From NCBI RefSeq assembly GCF_030813245.1, contig NZ_JAUSUA010000008.1, positions 1-64,000 of the forward strand: a stretch of 64,000 nucleotides of DNA, read 5' to 3'. The notes under the pieces are model-generated. The model saw only the letters and a program-made list of their open reading frames with translations. It did no database searches and was not told where the DNA came from. Positions within the stretch are counted from its first letter, which is position 1. The number at the start of each line of letters is the position of its first letter. Made by a program: the position numbers and the translations under genes. Origin of the DNA: Alkalicoccobacillus murimartini. Its GTDB lineage: Bacteria; Bacillota; Bacilli; Bacillales; Bacillaceae_D. This document shows, one piece after another, positions 7,618-16,867 of this stretch.

Positions 7618-8466
7618 ATGACAAATGCAATCGAAGTAACCGGAATGAAAAAAGTATTTGGATCGCAGACGGCCATTAAGGATGTCACTCTTACGATTAA
7701 AAAAGGAGAAGTTTTTGGCTTACTTGGTCCAAGTGGATCTGGAAAAACAACCACGAATAAAATTTTGACGGGGGAGTTATCAGCAACTTCTGGTGACGTG
7801 AAAGTGCTTGGAATGGATGCAACAAAGTTTGGGACTTCAGAGTTCAAATCAAAAATTGGTATCTTATCTGATAACAGCTCCTTGTACGATCGACTGACTG
7901 TGTATGACAATTTAAAATTATTTTGCAAATTATATGATGCACCCGTTAAGCAAATAGACGTTATCCTTAAAGAAGTCAATCTACAGGATGCACGGTCTCA
8001 AACCGTCTCGAAATTATCCAAAGGGATGAAACAACGCGTATTGTTAGCGAAGGCACTCATCCACAAGCCAGATCTCGTTTTTTTAGACGAACCTACATCA
8101 GCCCTAGACCCAGGTAACATTGTACATATCCACCGTGCGTTGCAGAGATTAAACGAAGCCGGAACCACCATCTTTTTAACCACTCATAATATGGAGGAAG
8201 CCACAGAGTTATGTGATCGCGTTGCTTTTCTTCACAATGGTGAGCTGCAGGAGGTAGACAGTCCCTCTGCCCTTCGATTCAAATACTCTACACATGCGTT
8301 TCATGTAGAAACCGTCAATGGTGAACAATTAGTTATTCAAAATAAGCCAGAGAATGCAGGTCAAATTAACGAATTAATGACCAACAACCAAATTAAATTC
8401 ATACACACGGATAACCCGACCCTTGGTCAAATCTTCTTAAAAGTTACAGGAAAGGAGCTAATCTAA
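7618..8466 (+). CDS. ABC exporter ATP-binding protein
   Basis: 282-residue ABC ATPase with Walker A GPSGSGKTT (about 38-46), Q-loop region, signature LSKGMKQRV, Walker B LVFLDEPTSALDP and H-loop TTHNMEEA. It is of the CcmA/BcrA drug-antibiotic exporter class and powers an ABC-2 permease encoded next. The start has a GGAGG ribosome site. It overlaps the permease by one base (TAATG), so they are translationally coupled. The region upstream has a weak -35 but a TATGAT -10, as expected of an activator-dependent promoter; the neighbouring LytTR regulator is the obvious candidate. Confidence 0.9.
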   Translation: MTNAIEVTGMKKVFGSQTAIKDVTLTIKKGEVFGLLGPSGSGKTTTNKILTGELSATSGDVKVLGMDATKFGTSEFKSKIGILSDNSSLYDRLTVYDNLKLFCKLYDAPVKQIDVILKEVNLQDARSQTVSKLSKGMKQRVLLAKALIHKPDLVFLDEPTSALDPGNIVHIHRALQRLNEAGTTIFLTTHNMEEATELCDRVAFLHNGELQEVDSPSALRFKYSTHAFHVETVNGEQLVIQNKPENAGQINELMTNNQIKFIHTDNPTLGQIFLKVTGKELI

Positions 8467-9167
8467 TGAACACTCAACGTATAGCTGCTATTTTTGAAAA
8501 GGATTATAAGGATTTTATGAAAAATACGGTGTTGCTCATCACGGCCGCCCTCCCTATTTTTATGGCTTTGCTTTATAGCCAGGTAGGTGACAGTGACGGT
8601 GAAGCACTAGTCTTTCTGATTTATATGATTGTTGGAATTACATTTTCAGCCGTAACGTCTGGTATGATCCTGACCATGATGGCTGAAGAAAATGAGAAGA
8701 AAACATTACGTGGTTTAATCCAATCTCCCGCTTCTTTTATCGATATCATTATTGGAAAAAGTCTAGTTACCACCATTGTCACGTTTGTAGCTCTTGCTAT
8801 CTCACTAATGATTACAGGATTAGAACCGTTACTAAACGTTAAGGCCATCATTGGAGTCCTCTTACTATTTATATTCTTTCTCTTGCTTGGTATTGGAGTT
8901 GGACTGATTGCTAAAAGCGTAGCTTCAACGTACGTGTACCTTATGCCGATTATGTTTTTGTTCGGTTTTACACCAATGCTTTTAAACTTAGATTTCTTTG
9001 TTAATAACGAAATCGCCGCTACCATTATTGAGTACATTCCTATCATCCAAGCCATAGAAGCCCATGATACCAATTCATGGCTACCACTTGGGATTATCTC
9101 CATCTGGGTATTGGCTTCTGCAATTTTTGTATATATTTGCTTTAAGAAAACGACTACAGATGATTAA
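8466..9167 (+). CDS. ABC-2 type permease
   Basis: 233-residue membrane protein with six hydrophobic segments in the ABC-2 layout: first helix near 20-37, a pair around 45-80, then KTLRGLIQSPASFIDIIIGK (coupling region), and three further helices ending in FVYICFKK. It forms the export channel with the preceding ATPase, probably as a homodimer. The substrate is unknown; related bacilli systems export peptides or antimicrobials. It is the last gene of the unit and is followed by a strong terminator. Confidence 0.85.
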   Translation: MNTQRIAAIFEKDYKDFMKNTVLLITAALPIFMALLYSQVGDSDGEALVFLIYMIVGITFSAVTSGMILTMMAEENEKKTLRGLIQSPASFIDIIIGKSLVTTIVTFVALAISLMITGLEPLLNVKAIIGVLLLFIFFLLLGIGVGLIAKSVASTYVYLMPIMFLFGFTPMLLNLDFFVNNEIAATIIEYIPIIQAIEAHDTNSWLPLGIISIWVLASAIFVYICFKKTTTDD

Positions 9168-9181
9168 GAATACCCTCTTTC

Positions 9182-9218
9182 AATCCGCCACCCGCTTGCT
9201 GGGTGGCGGATTGATTTT
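9182..9218 (+). terminator. Terminator after ABC exporter operon
   Basis: AATCCGCCACCC pairs perfectly with GGGTGGCGGATT around a seven-base loop and is followed by a T-rich stretch, 15 bases after the permease stop. Confidence 0.85.
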
Positions 9219-9231
9219 ATCCTAATAACTG

Positions 9232-9415
9232 TTAAATAAATAACCTCGGCAATCCCTGTCCATCTTCACTAAGTAAGATAGCTACTGAAAGAAAGATGAT
9301 GAGTATTCCAACAGCCAGAGAAACATATTTGACCCATCGCACTGCCTCTTCATTAAAAAGGGAAGTAAAATAAACAGCACACTAATGATGAAAAAATTGA
9401 AAAGGAGAGACTCAT
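9232..9415 (-). pseudogene. Frameshifted small two-helix membrane protein
   Basis: No single frame is open, but two minus-strand frames join into a sensible small membrane protein. From ATG 9413-9415 the first frame reads MSLLFNFFIISVLFILLPFL; the next frame continues FNEEAVRWVKYVSLAVGIL and on to SEDGQGLPRLFI and a TAA at 9232-9234. The switch lies at the A/G homopolymers near 9353-9362. Each half carries one hydrophobic helix. It is either a decayed gene or a one-base sequencing error. The family is not recognised. Confidence 0.5.
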
Positions 9416-9475
9416 AGACTCGTATCTATTACCTTTCGCAAATGATACGATTCCGCTGGTACAATCTAGATAATA

Positions 9476-9516
9476 AAAGAAAAACACACTCCAGCTATGC
9501 GAAGTGTGTTTTTCTT
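9476..9516 (-). terminator. Terminator of chemoreceptor gene (bidirectional shape)
   Basis: AAGAAAAACACACT and AGTGTGTTTTTCTT form a long stem around a 13-base loop, giving a T tail on either strand. It lies 16 bases past the chemoreceptor stop. Confidence 0.8.
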
Positions 9517-9532
9517 GATACTGATTCAATCC

Positions 9533-11542
9533 TTACTCTTTATTCAGTTCAAATTGAAGGGCCAATTCCTGTAATTCTTCTGCTAAGTTAGATAGAATGG
9601 TGACTGATGCGGATATTTCTTGCATAGATGCAAGTTGTTCTTCAGTTGAGGCTGTCACGTTTTCTGAGTTTGCTGCTGTTAACTCCGCAATGGTTGCAAT
9701 TTCTTCGAATGTCTTAATGAATTGATTTGTTCCTGAATCTAAATGCTTTGTTTCTTCGTATACGTCATTCACTTCTTGAGATACGCTTTGTATAAATTGT
9801 TTGACCACACTAAAAGTATCTCCTGCGTTATTTACTACTTCAATTCCTTTTTGAACTTGCTCCGTACTTTCCTGCATTTTGTGAGTGGTCTGATTTGTTT
9901 CTTGTTGAATAGAGTGAAGGATCGTTTTAATCACTTTAGTAGACTCTGCTGATTGTTCAGCAAGTTTTCGAACTTGCTCTGCCACAACAGCAAAGCCTTT
10001 TCCTTGCTCACCCGCTCGAGCGGCTTCAATTGCTGCATTTAGGGCTAATAGATTGGTTTGTTCTGCTATACCGGTTATTTCATCTATGACTTTATTGACT
10101 TCTGTGGCTCTATGTCCAAGACCCGTCACACTTGTTGAGAGCTCTTCAACAGTTTGTTTTACTTGGTGCATTTGCTGAATACTACTCGAAATGGCTGTAT
10201 GTCCATCCTCAACAGCGTGTGTCGCTTGAATTGTATTTTTCAGTACAGTTTGTGATCGTTGAGTGACGGATGAGACACTTTCTTTCATCTTTTCCGTCGC
10301 CATATTTCCTCGATGAATAAGATCCTTCTGTCTATCTACTTTTTGAGCCATCTCTTGTACATCCTCAGATATTTGCTCTGTTGCTTTTGTATTTTCGTCC
10401 GCACTTGCAGCGAGCTCCTCTGATGAAGATGCAACGTACTGAGATTTATCCTGCACATGGGAAATCATCGTCGATAATGAATGCCTCATTGTCTCAAACG
10501 CGCCACTTAACCGATTGATTTCATTCTTTTGATTGGAAGACGCTTCAAACGTCACACTTAAGTCTCCCTCGCTCATTCGTTCAGCTGACGACGTTAATTT
10601 TTCTAATGGTCTAGTAATTGAACGTAATAGCAGAATTACGATGACCATTCCAATTAGAATAGAAGCTAAGGTAACAATTGCTGACGTGACAAGAATAGGA
10701 TGCGTGGCTTCCCCAACCTCTTTATCTAAAGAAACAGCAACAATCTTCCAGCCTGTTTCTGCATTCGTCACATAGTTTAGCGTTGTAGCATCACCATTGT
10801 ACGTATATCCAAGTCTGCCCTTTTCAGTCTCTTGAAAAGTAAGAAACTCCTCACTCGCCAATTCTCCAATCGTTTCAGTAGGGTGAGAGATATAATGGTT
10901 CTCTGCATCAAGTAAAAAGACAAAACCCTCATTACCGATCGTAATTGTAGAAAGCATATCTGTAATGGCATTTAACGTAATATCAATTCCCGCCACTCCA
11001 AGTCCATCCTCTGTTGTCTTTGCAATCGTTGTTACGACCGAGTCAGTAGAAGCGGATACATAAGGTGGCGTAATGACAATCTGTCCGCTTTGTTCTTGTG
11101 CTAATTGATACCAAGGACGTACCCGAGGATCATATCCAGGATCTGCTGGTGGATTGACTGGTGACTGCATAAAATGACCTTCCTCTGTCCCCACAAATGT
11201 TAGTTCTACGTTAGATCTAGAGTCCTGAAAATCATCTAATAAAACTCGTTGACCTGGCGCATCTCCCTCCAAAAAGGTAGACACATCACTAGTATCAGCT
11301 AGATAGTGTATGTTCTCCTGTTGAGTCATTATAAAATTATCAATTGTATGATCAATAATGGCCAGACTCTCTTCAGCTGCACTCTCAAGCTGCTGATCTA
11401 CGTTTTGACTAGCACTAAAAAAAGATATGCTGGCAATCATAAGACTAGGTACTATCAAAATGAGTAAAAAGGAGAGAATGAGCTTTGTTTTTAAAGAAGT
11501 CTCCAGAAATGAAAAATTGTTACGACGCCTGATGTTGTTCAT
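9533..11542 (-). CDS. Methyl-accepting chemotaxis protein (dCache-type)
   Basis: 669-residue transmembrane chemoreceptor. A first helix near 20-45 is followed by an extracellular dCache-like sensor (about 50-280) with the amine/amino-acid-receptor style WYQLAQ and VAGIDITL stretches, then a second helix (about 285-307), a HAMP linker (SITRPLEKL) and a long cytoplasmic methylation/signalling domain. The signalling tip [20 protein letters not shown] is canonical for CheA/CheW binding. No C-terminal CheR-binding pentapeptide is seen. Start ATG has a GGGGAAAA ribosome region. It is monocistronic; the ligand is unknown. The sensor type usually binds small organic molecules directly. Confidence 0.93.
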   Translation of the reverse strand: MNNIRRRNNFSFLETSLKTKLILSFLLILIVPSLMIASISFFSASQNVDQQLESAAEESLAIIDHTIDNFIMTQQENIHYLADTSDVSTFLEGDAPGQRVLLDDFQDSRSNVELTFVGTEEGHFMQSPVNPPADPGYDPRVRPWYQLAQEQSGQIVITPPYVSASTDSVVTTIAKTTEDGLGVAGIDITLNAITDMLSTITIGNEGFVFLLDAENHYISHPTETIGELASEEFLTFQETEKGRLGYTYNGDATTLNYVTNAETGWKIVAVSLDKEVGEATHPILVTSAIVTLASILIGMVIVILLLRSITRPLEKLTSSAERMSEGDLSVTFEASSNQKNEINRLSGAFETMRHSLSTMISHVQDKSQYVASSSEELAASADENTKATEQISEDVQEMAQKVDRQKDLIHRGNMATEKMKESVSSVTQRSQTVLKNTIQATHAVEDGHTAISSSIQQMHQVKQTVEELSTSVTGLGHRATEVNKVIDEITGIAEQTNLLALNAAIEAARAGEQGKGFAVVAEQVRKLAEQSAESTKVIKTILHSIQQETNQTTHKMQESTEQVQKGIEVVNNAGDTFSVVKQFIQSVSQEVNDVYEETKHLDSGTNQFIKTFEEIATIAELTAANSENVTASTEEQLASMQEISASVTILSNLAEELQELALQFELNKE

Positions 11543-11633
11543 GTGATGTTTTCCCCTATCTTTAATTTATCAAATCATTCTGTCTACTTTAGTCAGACAT
11601 AGTATTATAACTATTATAACTATCTATCGGATA

Positions 11634-11663
11634 GCTCACACCCTTTGTGAATGGTGTGTGAGC
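11634..11663. repeat. Intergenic inverted repeat
   Basis: GCTCACAC and GTGTGAGC flank a 14-base spacer upstream of the chemoreceptor gene, next to a TATAACTATTATAACTAT direct repeat (about 11605-11623). There is no T tail, so an operator is more likely than a terminator. Confidence 0.35.
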
Positions 11664-11785
11664 CGATCGGACACATAAATTTTTTGGGGGCGCTTTCTTT
11701 TAACTTTATAGGGTTCATTTAACAAAAAGTGGTTTTATTAAGATTACTTAAGGTATAAAAAACTTAAAAAGTAGGAGTGATTATT

Positions 11786-11905
11786 ATGCACCCTCATGAA
11801 AATGAAGCTATAAAAAAAACCAAAAAGCCACCCTATAAGAAACTGCTTGCAGCATTGTTTCTAGGGAAGCTTATGGCGCTTGTTCTTACTCATTATGTGT
11901 TTTAG
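11786..11905 (+). CDS. Small membrane peptide, 39 aa
   Basis: Too short for ordinary gene finders but well formed. ATG 11786 is eight bases after AGGAG, and the frame runs 39 codons to TAG at 11903-11905. The peptide is MHPHENEAIKKTKKPPYKKL followed by one hydrophobic helix (LAALFLGKLMALVLTHYVF). The basic N-terminus and terminal helix suggest a tail-anchored membrane peptide. The family is not recognised. Its end overlaps the tail of a degenerate gene on the other strand by 20 bases. Confidence 0.5.
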   Translation: MHPHENEAIKKTKKPPYKKLLAALFLGKLMALVLTHYVF

Positions 11906-12111
11906 GTATCTTTTGATTATTGGTCTGAGGATAATTACGGTTCATATACCATGTTTCATATAAAATGTTTAACAATAAAGTAATGAAAGGCGCAACAAGT
12001 ACTCTTCTAGTAAGGGATAGATACTAGAATACCCAATCCAATGACGACTAGAGGGATAATAAACAACTGCATCAAAAAAGGATCTATTAACTCAAACCAT
12101 TTCGAGTTACT
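11886..12111 (-). pseudogene. Frameshifted small membrane protein (YbeF/DUF2651-like)
   Basis: Two minus-strand frames together spell a small membrane protein. The first (about 12111-12010) reads SKWFELIDPFLMQLFIIPLV then IGLGILVSIPY and stops. The second (about 12010-11886) continues TRRVLVAPFITLLLNILYET and WYMNRN to a TAA at 11886-11888. The FELIDPF...IIP...VAPF pattern recalls the Bacillus YbeF/DUF2651 small membrane proteins, though I cannot confirm this. A strong AAGGGGGG ribosome site precedes it, but the in-frame start codon is gone. A decayed gene is the best reading. Confidence 0.5.
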
Positions 12112-12127
12112 CCCCCCTTAAGTGTGA

Positions 12128-13021
12128 TCACACCCTATTTACTTGTACTTCCTTCAACCCTTCCACCAATCCCTGAAAATGCCTAAAAGGTGCTCCCATC
12201 CAAAGATTTCGGTGATACACAAAATAAATCTGACGTTCGAGCTCTTTTTTTTCGAACTCAATGTAGGCTAGATGGTCTTCATTTTCGATTAGTTTTTTAG
12301 AGATTAGTGCTACTGCTTTTCCGTACGATAGCATCTTAATGATCGTGGAGACTGAATCTAGTTGAATCATCTCCATCTGTAGCGTTTGTTCTCTAAGCCA
12401 TGATTCTGAGAAATGACCAGTTGAGCTTGAGAGTCTGTGCACAAGCAATATTTGCTCGGAGAGGTCTACCTTTTCAAAAGAAGGTGCACTCGCGAATGGG
12501 TGTGATCGGCTATAGGCTAATACGATTTTGTCACTGGTGATGGGTTCATATACTAGCTCTTCTTCTTTCTTTCCTGTTTCCATTAATAGACCACAATCAA
12601 GCTCCTGTAAAAGGAGTCTTTTTTCTATTTCCGGGGCAGTTTGTACGTCTAGTGAAACTTTGATCCTCGGGTAACGCTCAGCCAGCTGATGAATCAGCTT
12701 TGGCATAAATAATTGAGCTGGTACGCCACTTGCTCCTAGATTGATGGATCCGTGCTCTCCATTTTTGTAATCTTCCACGCTTTTGATTAACGCATGATTC
12801 ACTTGACTAAGCTGCTTCGCATAGTGATAGAGCATTTCTCCGACATCCGTTAGTCTGTACCCTCCTGCATTTGTCCGAAAAAGCTTCACCCCATAGTCGT
12901 CTTCCAGCGATTTAATGTGAAAGGAAACAGTCGGCGTTGATAGTCCTAGGCTCTTTGCTGTTTGGGTCATTTTTCTTGTTTCAACTAATGAGAGAAAGAC
13001 GTGTAATTTTTGTAGATTCAC
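12128..13021 (-). CDS. LysR-family transcriptional regulator
   Basis: 297-residue LysR-type regulator. The N-terminal winged HTH (MNLQKLHVFLSLVETRKMTQ, then STPTVSFHIKSLEDDYGVKL) is canonical, and the C-terminal type-2 periplasmic-binding fold has the usual GSINLGASGVPA start. GTG start with AGGAGG five bases upstream. It is divergent from the ABC-MBL-CYTH operon, 148 bases away, with an inverted repeat between them (13083-13108), so it very probably controls that operon and itself. The inducer is unknown. Confidence 0.88.
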   Translation of the reverse strand: MNLQKLHVFLSLVETRKMTQTAKSLGLSTPTVSFHIKSLEDDYGVKLFRTNAGGYRLTDVGEMLYHYAKQLSQVNHALIKSVEDYKNGEHGSINLGASGVPAQLFMPKLIHQLAERYPRIKVSLDVQTAPEIEKRLLLQELDCGLLMETGKKEEELVYEPITSDKIVLAYSRSHPFASAPSFEKVDLSEQILLVHRLSSSTGHFSESWLREQTLQMEMIQLDSVSTIIKMLSYGKAVALISKKLIENEDHLAYIEFEKKELERQIYFVYHRNLWMGAPFRHFQGLVEGLKEVQVNRV

Positions 13022-13082
13022 TTTATCCTCCTGAAGTACTTTAGATAAATTCTAACGATAGGTTGATCTTATCAGATTCTTT

Positions 13083-13108
13083 TTAACGAATTGTTAACAG
13101 TTCGTTAA
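13083..13108. promoter_or_regulatory. Candidate LysR operator
   Basis: TTAACGAA-TTGTTAACAG-TTCGTTAA is a perfect 8-base inverted repeat with a ten-base centre that itself contains GTTAAC. It sits midway between the divergent LysR gene and the ABC operon. LysR proteins usually bind such dyads; the link is inferred from position. Confidence 0.6.
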
Positions 13109-13169
13109 TCCTTTCTAAATACTAATTCCCTACACTTAGAGACGAAGAGAAAAACGAGGAGAGGGTAAC

Positions 13170-14138
13170 ATGATCATTCGCTTAGAAGGCATTGAGAAGA
13201 CATTTGGTCAGGTACAAGCTGTGAAACCAATCAATCTCACCATTAAAGACACCTTTGTCACGATACTCGGTCAATCTGGTTGTGGGAAAACTACTTTATT
13301 GAAAATGCTAGCAGGGCTATCGGAACCAACAGCTGGAGACATCTATTTTGATGACCGGGTGATTTTTTCAAAGGAAAAGAAGATTAACGTTAAACCAAAC
13401 AAACGAGAGATTGCGATGGTGTTTCAGGATTTTGGATTGTGGCCACACATGAGTGTCTTTGAGAATATTGCATTCGGTCTTCGCGGAAAAGTATCAAGGA
13501 GTGAACGAGCCGATTTGGCACGTGAGGCTCTAACAAAAGTGAAGCTGGAAGCAAAAGCGAACATGAAGCCCGGTGATTTGTCTGGTGGCCAGCAACAGCG
13601 TGTTGCGTTGGCTCGAGCCATCGCCGTTCAGCCAAAGCTCATTCTCTTCGATGAAGCACTTAGTGCACTGGATGCTGTCTTGCGGGATCAAATGCGCGAA
13701 GAGATTCTAACGATCGTTCAATCAATTGGAGCACAAGGGATCTTTGTTACACACGATCAGACAGAGGCCATGGCTATGTCTGACAGCATGATTGTGATGG
13801 ATTCAGGAGAGGTTGTTCAAACCGGCTCACCCGAAGACATTTATCACACGCCTGCTAATTCGTTTGTTGCAAACTTTATTGGCAAAACGAATTGGCTAGA
13901 GGGCCAAGAAAAAATGATTCGCCCAGAGAACGTGTCGATGCATCCGCGTAAACACACGACCCTCCGCTCTGGAGTTGTCGTAAAAAGTATGTATGAAGGA
14001 GATCGTTACGTCATTTTTGTTAATACGCATGAACAGCTGTGGAAGTTTTATGACAACAAACCCCATCAAGAGGGATCTACAATCAAGCTTTATATAGAGG
14101 AAAATCACATACATTCACTAATGAAACGGGAGGCATAA
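13170..14138 (+). CDS. ABC importer ATP-binding protein (Fbp/AfuC/2-AEP type)
   Basis: 322-residue importer ATPase: Walker A GQSGCGKTT (about 35-43), Q-loop VFQDFGLWPHM, signature LSGGQQQRV, Walker B LILFDEALSALD and H-loop VTHDQTEAM, followed by a short TOBE-like C-terminal domain (IRPENVSMHP). The Walker B reads DEA instead of DEP, as in several ferric-iron and phosphonate transporters. It energises the permease at 15212. Start ATG follows GAGAGGG. It is the first gene of a five-gene unit. The best family matches by eye are the FbpC/AfuC/PhnT group, so substrate remains open. Confidence 0.9.
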   Translation: MIIRLEGIEKTFGQVQAVKPINLTIKDTFVTILGQSGCGKTTLLKMLAGLSEPTAGDIYFDDRVIFSKEKKINVKPNKREIAMVFQDFGLWPHMSVFENIAFGLRGKVSRSERADLAREALTKVKLEAKANMKPGDLSGGQQQRVALARAIAVQPKLILFDEALSALDAVLRDQMREEILTIVQSIGAQGIFVTHDQTEAMAMSDSMIVMDSGEVVQTGSPEDIYHTPANSFVANFIGKTNWLEGQEKMIRPENVSMHPRKHTTLRSGVVVKSMYEGDRYVIFVNTHEQLWKFYDNKPHQEGSTIKLYIEENHIHSLMKREA

Positions 14139-14140
14139 TC

Positions 14141-15181
14141 ATGAAAAAAATGAATCTATTAACCGTCGCAGGTGTTTCGGCATCTATCTTACTACTAGGT
14201 GCTTGTGGAGCTGATGCTGGTGCGACTGAAAACACAACAAATACTAAAACCGAGACAACATCATCTGAAACACCTGCAACACCAGAGACCTTAACTGTAT
14301 ACTCTGCGGGCCCAGAAGGACTAGCTGAAAATATTCAAGAAGCGTTTGAAGAAGAGACAGGCATTAAGGTCGAGATGTTCCAAAGTACCACAGGAAAAAT
14401 TCTCTCTCGCTTAGAAGCAGAATCCAATAATCCCATCGCTGATGTTGTTGTTCTTGCATCCATTCCATCTATGGAAGGCTTGAAATCAGAAGAGAAATTA
14501 CAACCTTATGAGCCGGAAAATGCCGATAGTATGAACCCCGAGTGGAATGATTCCGATCATTATTACTACGGATATAGTGCCTCTGCTCTTGGTGTTGCCT
14601 ATAACACCAATCAAGTGGATTCCCTAAATGCTGATTGGAATGAATTTGCTGAATCCGAATGGCAAGGCCGTGTAACCATGCCTGATCCTACTTCTTCTGG
14701 ATCAGCGGTCGACTTTCTTTATGGCCTAACCGATGCTGATGAGAAAGGCTGGGACATCATCCAAGGCTGGATGGACAATGATTTGTTGATTGCCGGAGCA
14801 AACAAGGAGTCATTAGATGCCGTGATCACAGGAGATAAAGACGTTGTAGTCGCTGCCGTTGATTACATGACCTACAAAGCGAAAGAAAGTGGCGAACCTG
14901 TTGATATTTATTATCCAGAAAGCGGTACAGTAATTAGTCCACGCGCAGCAGGTATTGTAGCTGACTCTAGTAACATTGATGCAGCCAAAGCGTATATGGA
15001 TTTCCTACTATCTGATACAGCTCAAGAGCTTGTTGCTGATGCATACATTCTTCCAGGTAACGAGGATATTGAATTAAGTAACCGTGCAGCTCTTGCTGAT
15101 ATCCCAACTCTTCCATTTGAATTTGACGGAATTGAAGATAAGCAAATTGAAACGTTAAATACCTTTTTATCAATGGATTAA
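14141..15181 (+). CDS. Extracellular solute-binding lipoprotein (FutA/AfuA/PhnS-like)
   Basis: 346-residue binding lipoprotein with lipobox LGAC (Cys22) and a Thr-rich linker. The mature domain has the family-1 iron/sulfate/thiamine-type fold: LTVYSAGPEGLAENI, STTGKILSRLEAE, a mid-domain MPDPTSSGSAVDFL and YPESGTVISPRAAGI. The adjacent double tyrosine that ligates Fe3+ in FbpA is not visible where expected (VDYMTYKAKE), arguing against plain ferric iron. Related proteins (AfuA, PhnS, PgtC) bind sugar phosphates, aminoethylphosphonate or phosphoglycerate. With a CYTH protein in the operon, an organophosphate ligand is my favoured inference. It lies two bases after the ATPase gene. Confidence 0.85.
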   Translation: MKKMNLLTVAGVSASILLLGACGADAGATENTTNTKTETTSSETPATPETLTVYSAGPEGLAENIQEAFEEETGIKVEMFQSTTGKILSRLEAESNNPIADVVVLASIPSMEGLKSEEKLQPYEPENADSMNPEWNDSDHYYYGYSASALGVAYNTNQVDSLNADWNEFAESEWQGRVTMPDPTSSGSAVDFLYGLTDADEKGWDIIQGWMDNDLLIAGANKESLDAVITGDKDVVVAAVDYMTYKAKESGEPVDIYYPESGTVISPRAAGIVADSSNIDAAKAYMDFLLSDTAQELVADAYILPGNEDIELSNRAALADIPTLPFEFDGIEDKQIETLNTFLSMD

Positions 15182-15211
15182 TGCGTTAAGAAACCTATTG
15201 GAGGAATACAT

Positions 15212-16867
15212 GTGATTGTACGCAGGCATGCCCCATTTACAGTGCTGCTTCTAATATTGAGTCTCTTAGCAGTAGCACCACTTATTTCAGTCCTCATCTA
15301 CACATTTGTGGACGAGGGCTCCCTATCATTTGAATCGATGCGTTTTGTTCTTTCAACTAATAGCATCATTCAAACGATGCAGAACTCTCTATTACTTGGC
15401 GTCTATGTGATCGCAGCTACCACTTGTATTGCCCTGCCACTCGCCATCATCCGAACAAAAACCGCTCTAGTTAAAAGCAATTGGCTGGATATTGTCTTTG
15501 TTATTCCTTTTATGACCCCTCCATATATCGGTTCCATGGGGTGGATTTTATTTATGCAAAACAACGGCTATTATGAGCAGATCTTTGGGGGAAAAGCTCC
15601 CTTCACCTTCTTTAATGTCGCTGGCATGGTATTCGTCATGAGTATGCATCTCTATCCATTTTTGTATCTGATGCTGAAGAATGCCTTGATGAGAATCAAC
15701 GGCTCTTTCCTGGATGCAACCTTAATCTATGGAGGCAATCCCGTCTTAAACTGGATTCGTGTCGTATTACCATTACTCATCTCAAGCTATGTCATAGCAA
15801 GTCTTCTCGTCTTCATTAAGACATTAGGTGAATTTGGCACACCTGCCACATTTGGAAAACGAATTGGCTATGACGTGTTAACTACGGACATTCATGCGTA
15901 TCTCTCACGCTGGCCGATCAATATCTCTGCGGCTACGAGCTTATCCTTAGTTTTACTTAGTATTTGTATGGTGATTTGGTATCTGCAAAATATCATCAGT
16001 CGAAAATATTCGTATGGCATACATTCTGGGAAGTCAGGATCCACAGTGAATCCAAACGATTCTCTACTCATTCGAGTGCTCTCCAGTGGTTATGTGTTCA
16101 TCATTCTCGGCCTGTCGATTGGTGTACCGTACTTCTCGATTATTGTCACGTCTCTACTTAAAATACGAGGAGACGGGTTAAATCTAACTAACCTGACATT
16201 CAGTCACTACGCCGATTTGTTTACCATCGGCTCATCCAGCTTCACGGCATTGATGAATAGCATTAACTTTGCCTTTATCGCCTCAACAATCGCTGCGGTG
16301 ATCGGTTTCAGTGCCGCACTCTTTATACGCGCGGGGCAAAAGAAATCACAACAGCTTGTCGATTTCACTAGTATTCTATCTAATATCATTCCGGGTATTG
16401 TCTTTGTTGTTGGTCTGATCCTGTTCTGGAATACACCGTGGTTTCCAACGACGATCTACAACACAACCTGGATGCCGATTCTAACGTACATTGTCTTGTT
16501 CCTGCCGTACTCCGTGCAGTATACAAAGTCTGCCCTGTCCCAGCTTCATTCGTCCATTCATCAATCGAATGCGGTCTTTGCCCAGAATGAGTGGCTCATT
16601 CTCATCAGAGTCTGGTTGCCCCTATTAGGTCAAGGCATCTTAGCTGGTTGGGTTATGACATTCATTATTTCCATGCGTGAACTTGTTGGTTCCTTACTTA
16701 TTCTTCCGCCGTCCGTTGAAACAAGTGCAACATTCATTTATAGCCAGTTTGAACAAGGAGATGTCGCAAAAGGAATGGCCATGGCCGTTGTCACGGTGCT
16801 CTTAACCATTCTATGTATCTTCATCATTGAAACCTTGCAACGAAGAGCCTTACGAACTAAGACATGA
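15212..16867 (+). CDS. Fused-domain ABC permease (FbpB-like)
   Basis: 551-residue permease with two homologous halves of about six helices each, as in FbpB/HitB/AfuB. Each half carries an EAA-like loop: the first near DATLIYGGNPVLNWIRVVLP, the second near NAVFAQNEWLILIRVWLPL. A poorly conserved linker joins them around residue 275. One protein therefore supplies both channel halves. The GTG start at 15212 follows a GGAGG ribosome site. It overlaps the next gene by four bases (ATGA), which implies tight co-expression with the MBL hydrolase. Confidence 0.88.
   Translation: MIVRRHAPFTVLLLILSLLAVAPLISVLIYTFVDEGSLSFESMRFVLSTNSIIQTMQNSLLLGVYVIAATTCIALPLAIIRTKTALVKSNWLDIVFVIPFMTPPYIGSMGWILFMQNNGYYEQIFGGKAPFTFFNVAGMVFVMSMHLYPFLYLMLKNALMRINGSFLDATLIYGGNPVLNWIRVVLPLLISSYVIASLLVFIKTLGEFGTPATFGKRIGYDVLTTDIHAYLSRWPINISAATSLSLVLLSICMVIWYLQNIISRKYSYGIHSGKSGSTVNPNDSLLIRVLSSGYVFIILGLSIGVPYFSIIVTSLLKIRGDGLNLTNLTFSHYADLFTIGSSSFTALMNSINFAFIASTIAAVIGFSAALFIRAGQKKSQQLVDFTSILSNIIPGIVFVVGLILFWNTPWFPTTIYNTTWMPILTYIVLFLPYSVQYTKSALSQLHSSIHQSNAVFAQNEWLILIRVWLPLLGQGILAGWVMTFIISMRELVGSLLILPPSVETSATFIYSQFEQGDVAKGMAMAVVTVLLTILCIFIIETLQRRALRTKT

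Noticed and set aside
8621-9103. 160-codon open frame antisense to the ABC-2 permease
   Set aside because: It shadows a real membrane protein gene, has no ribosome site and no sensible domain.
11543-11640. SigD-type promoter for the chemoreceptor
   Set aside because: TAAA and TTTGATAA elements exist on the minus strand but with 13-base spacing and poor -10 match.
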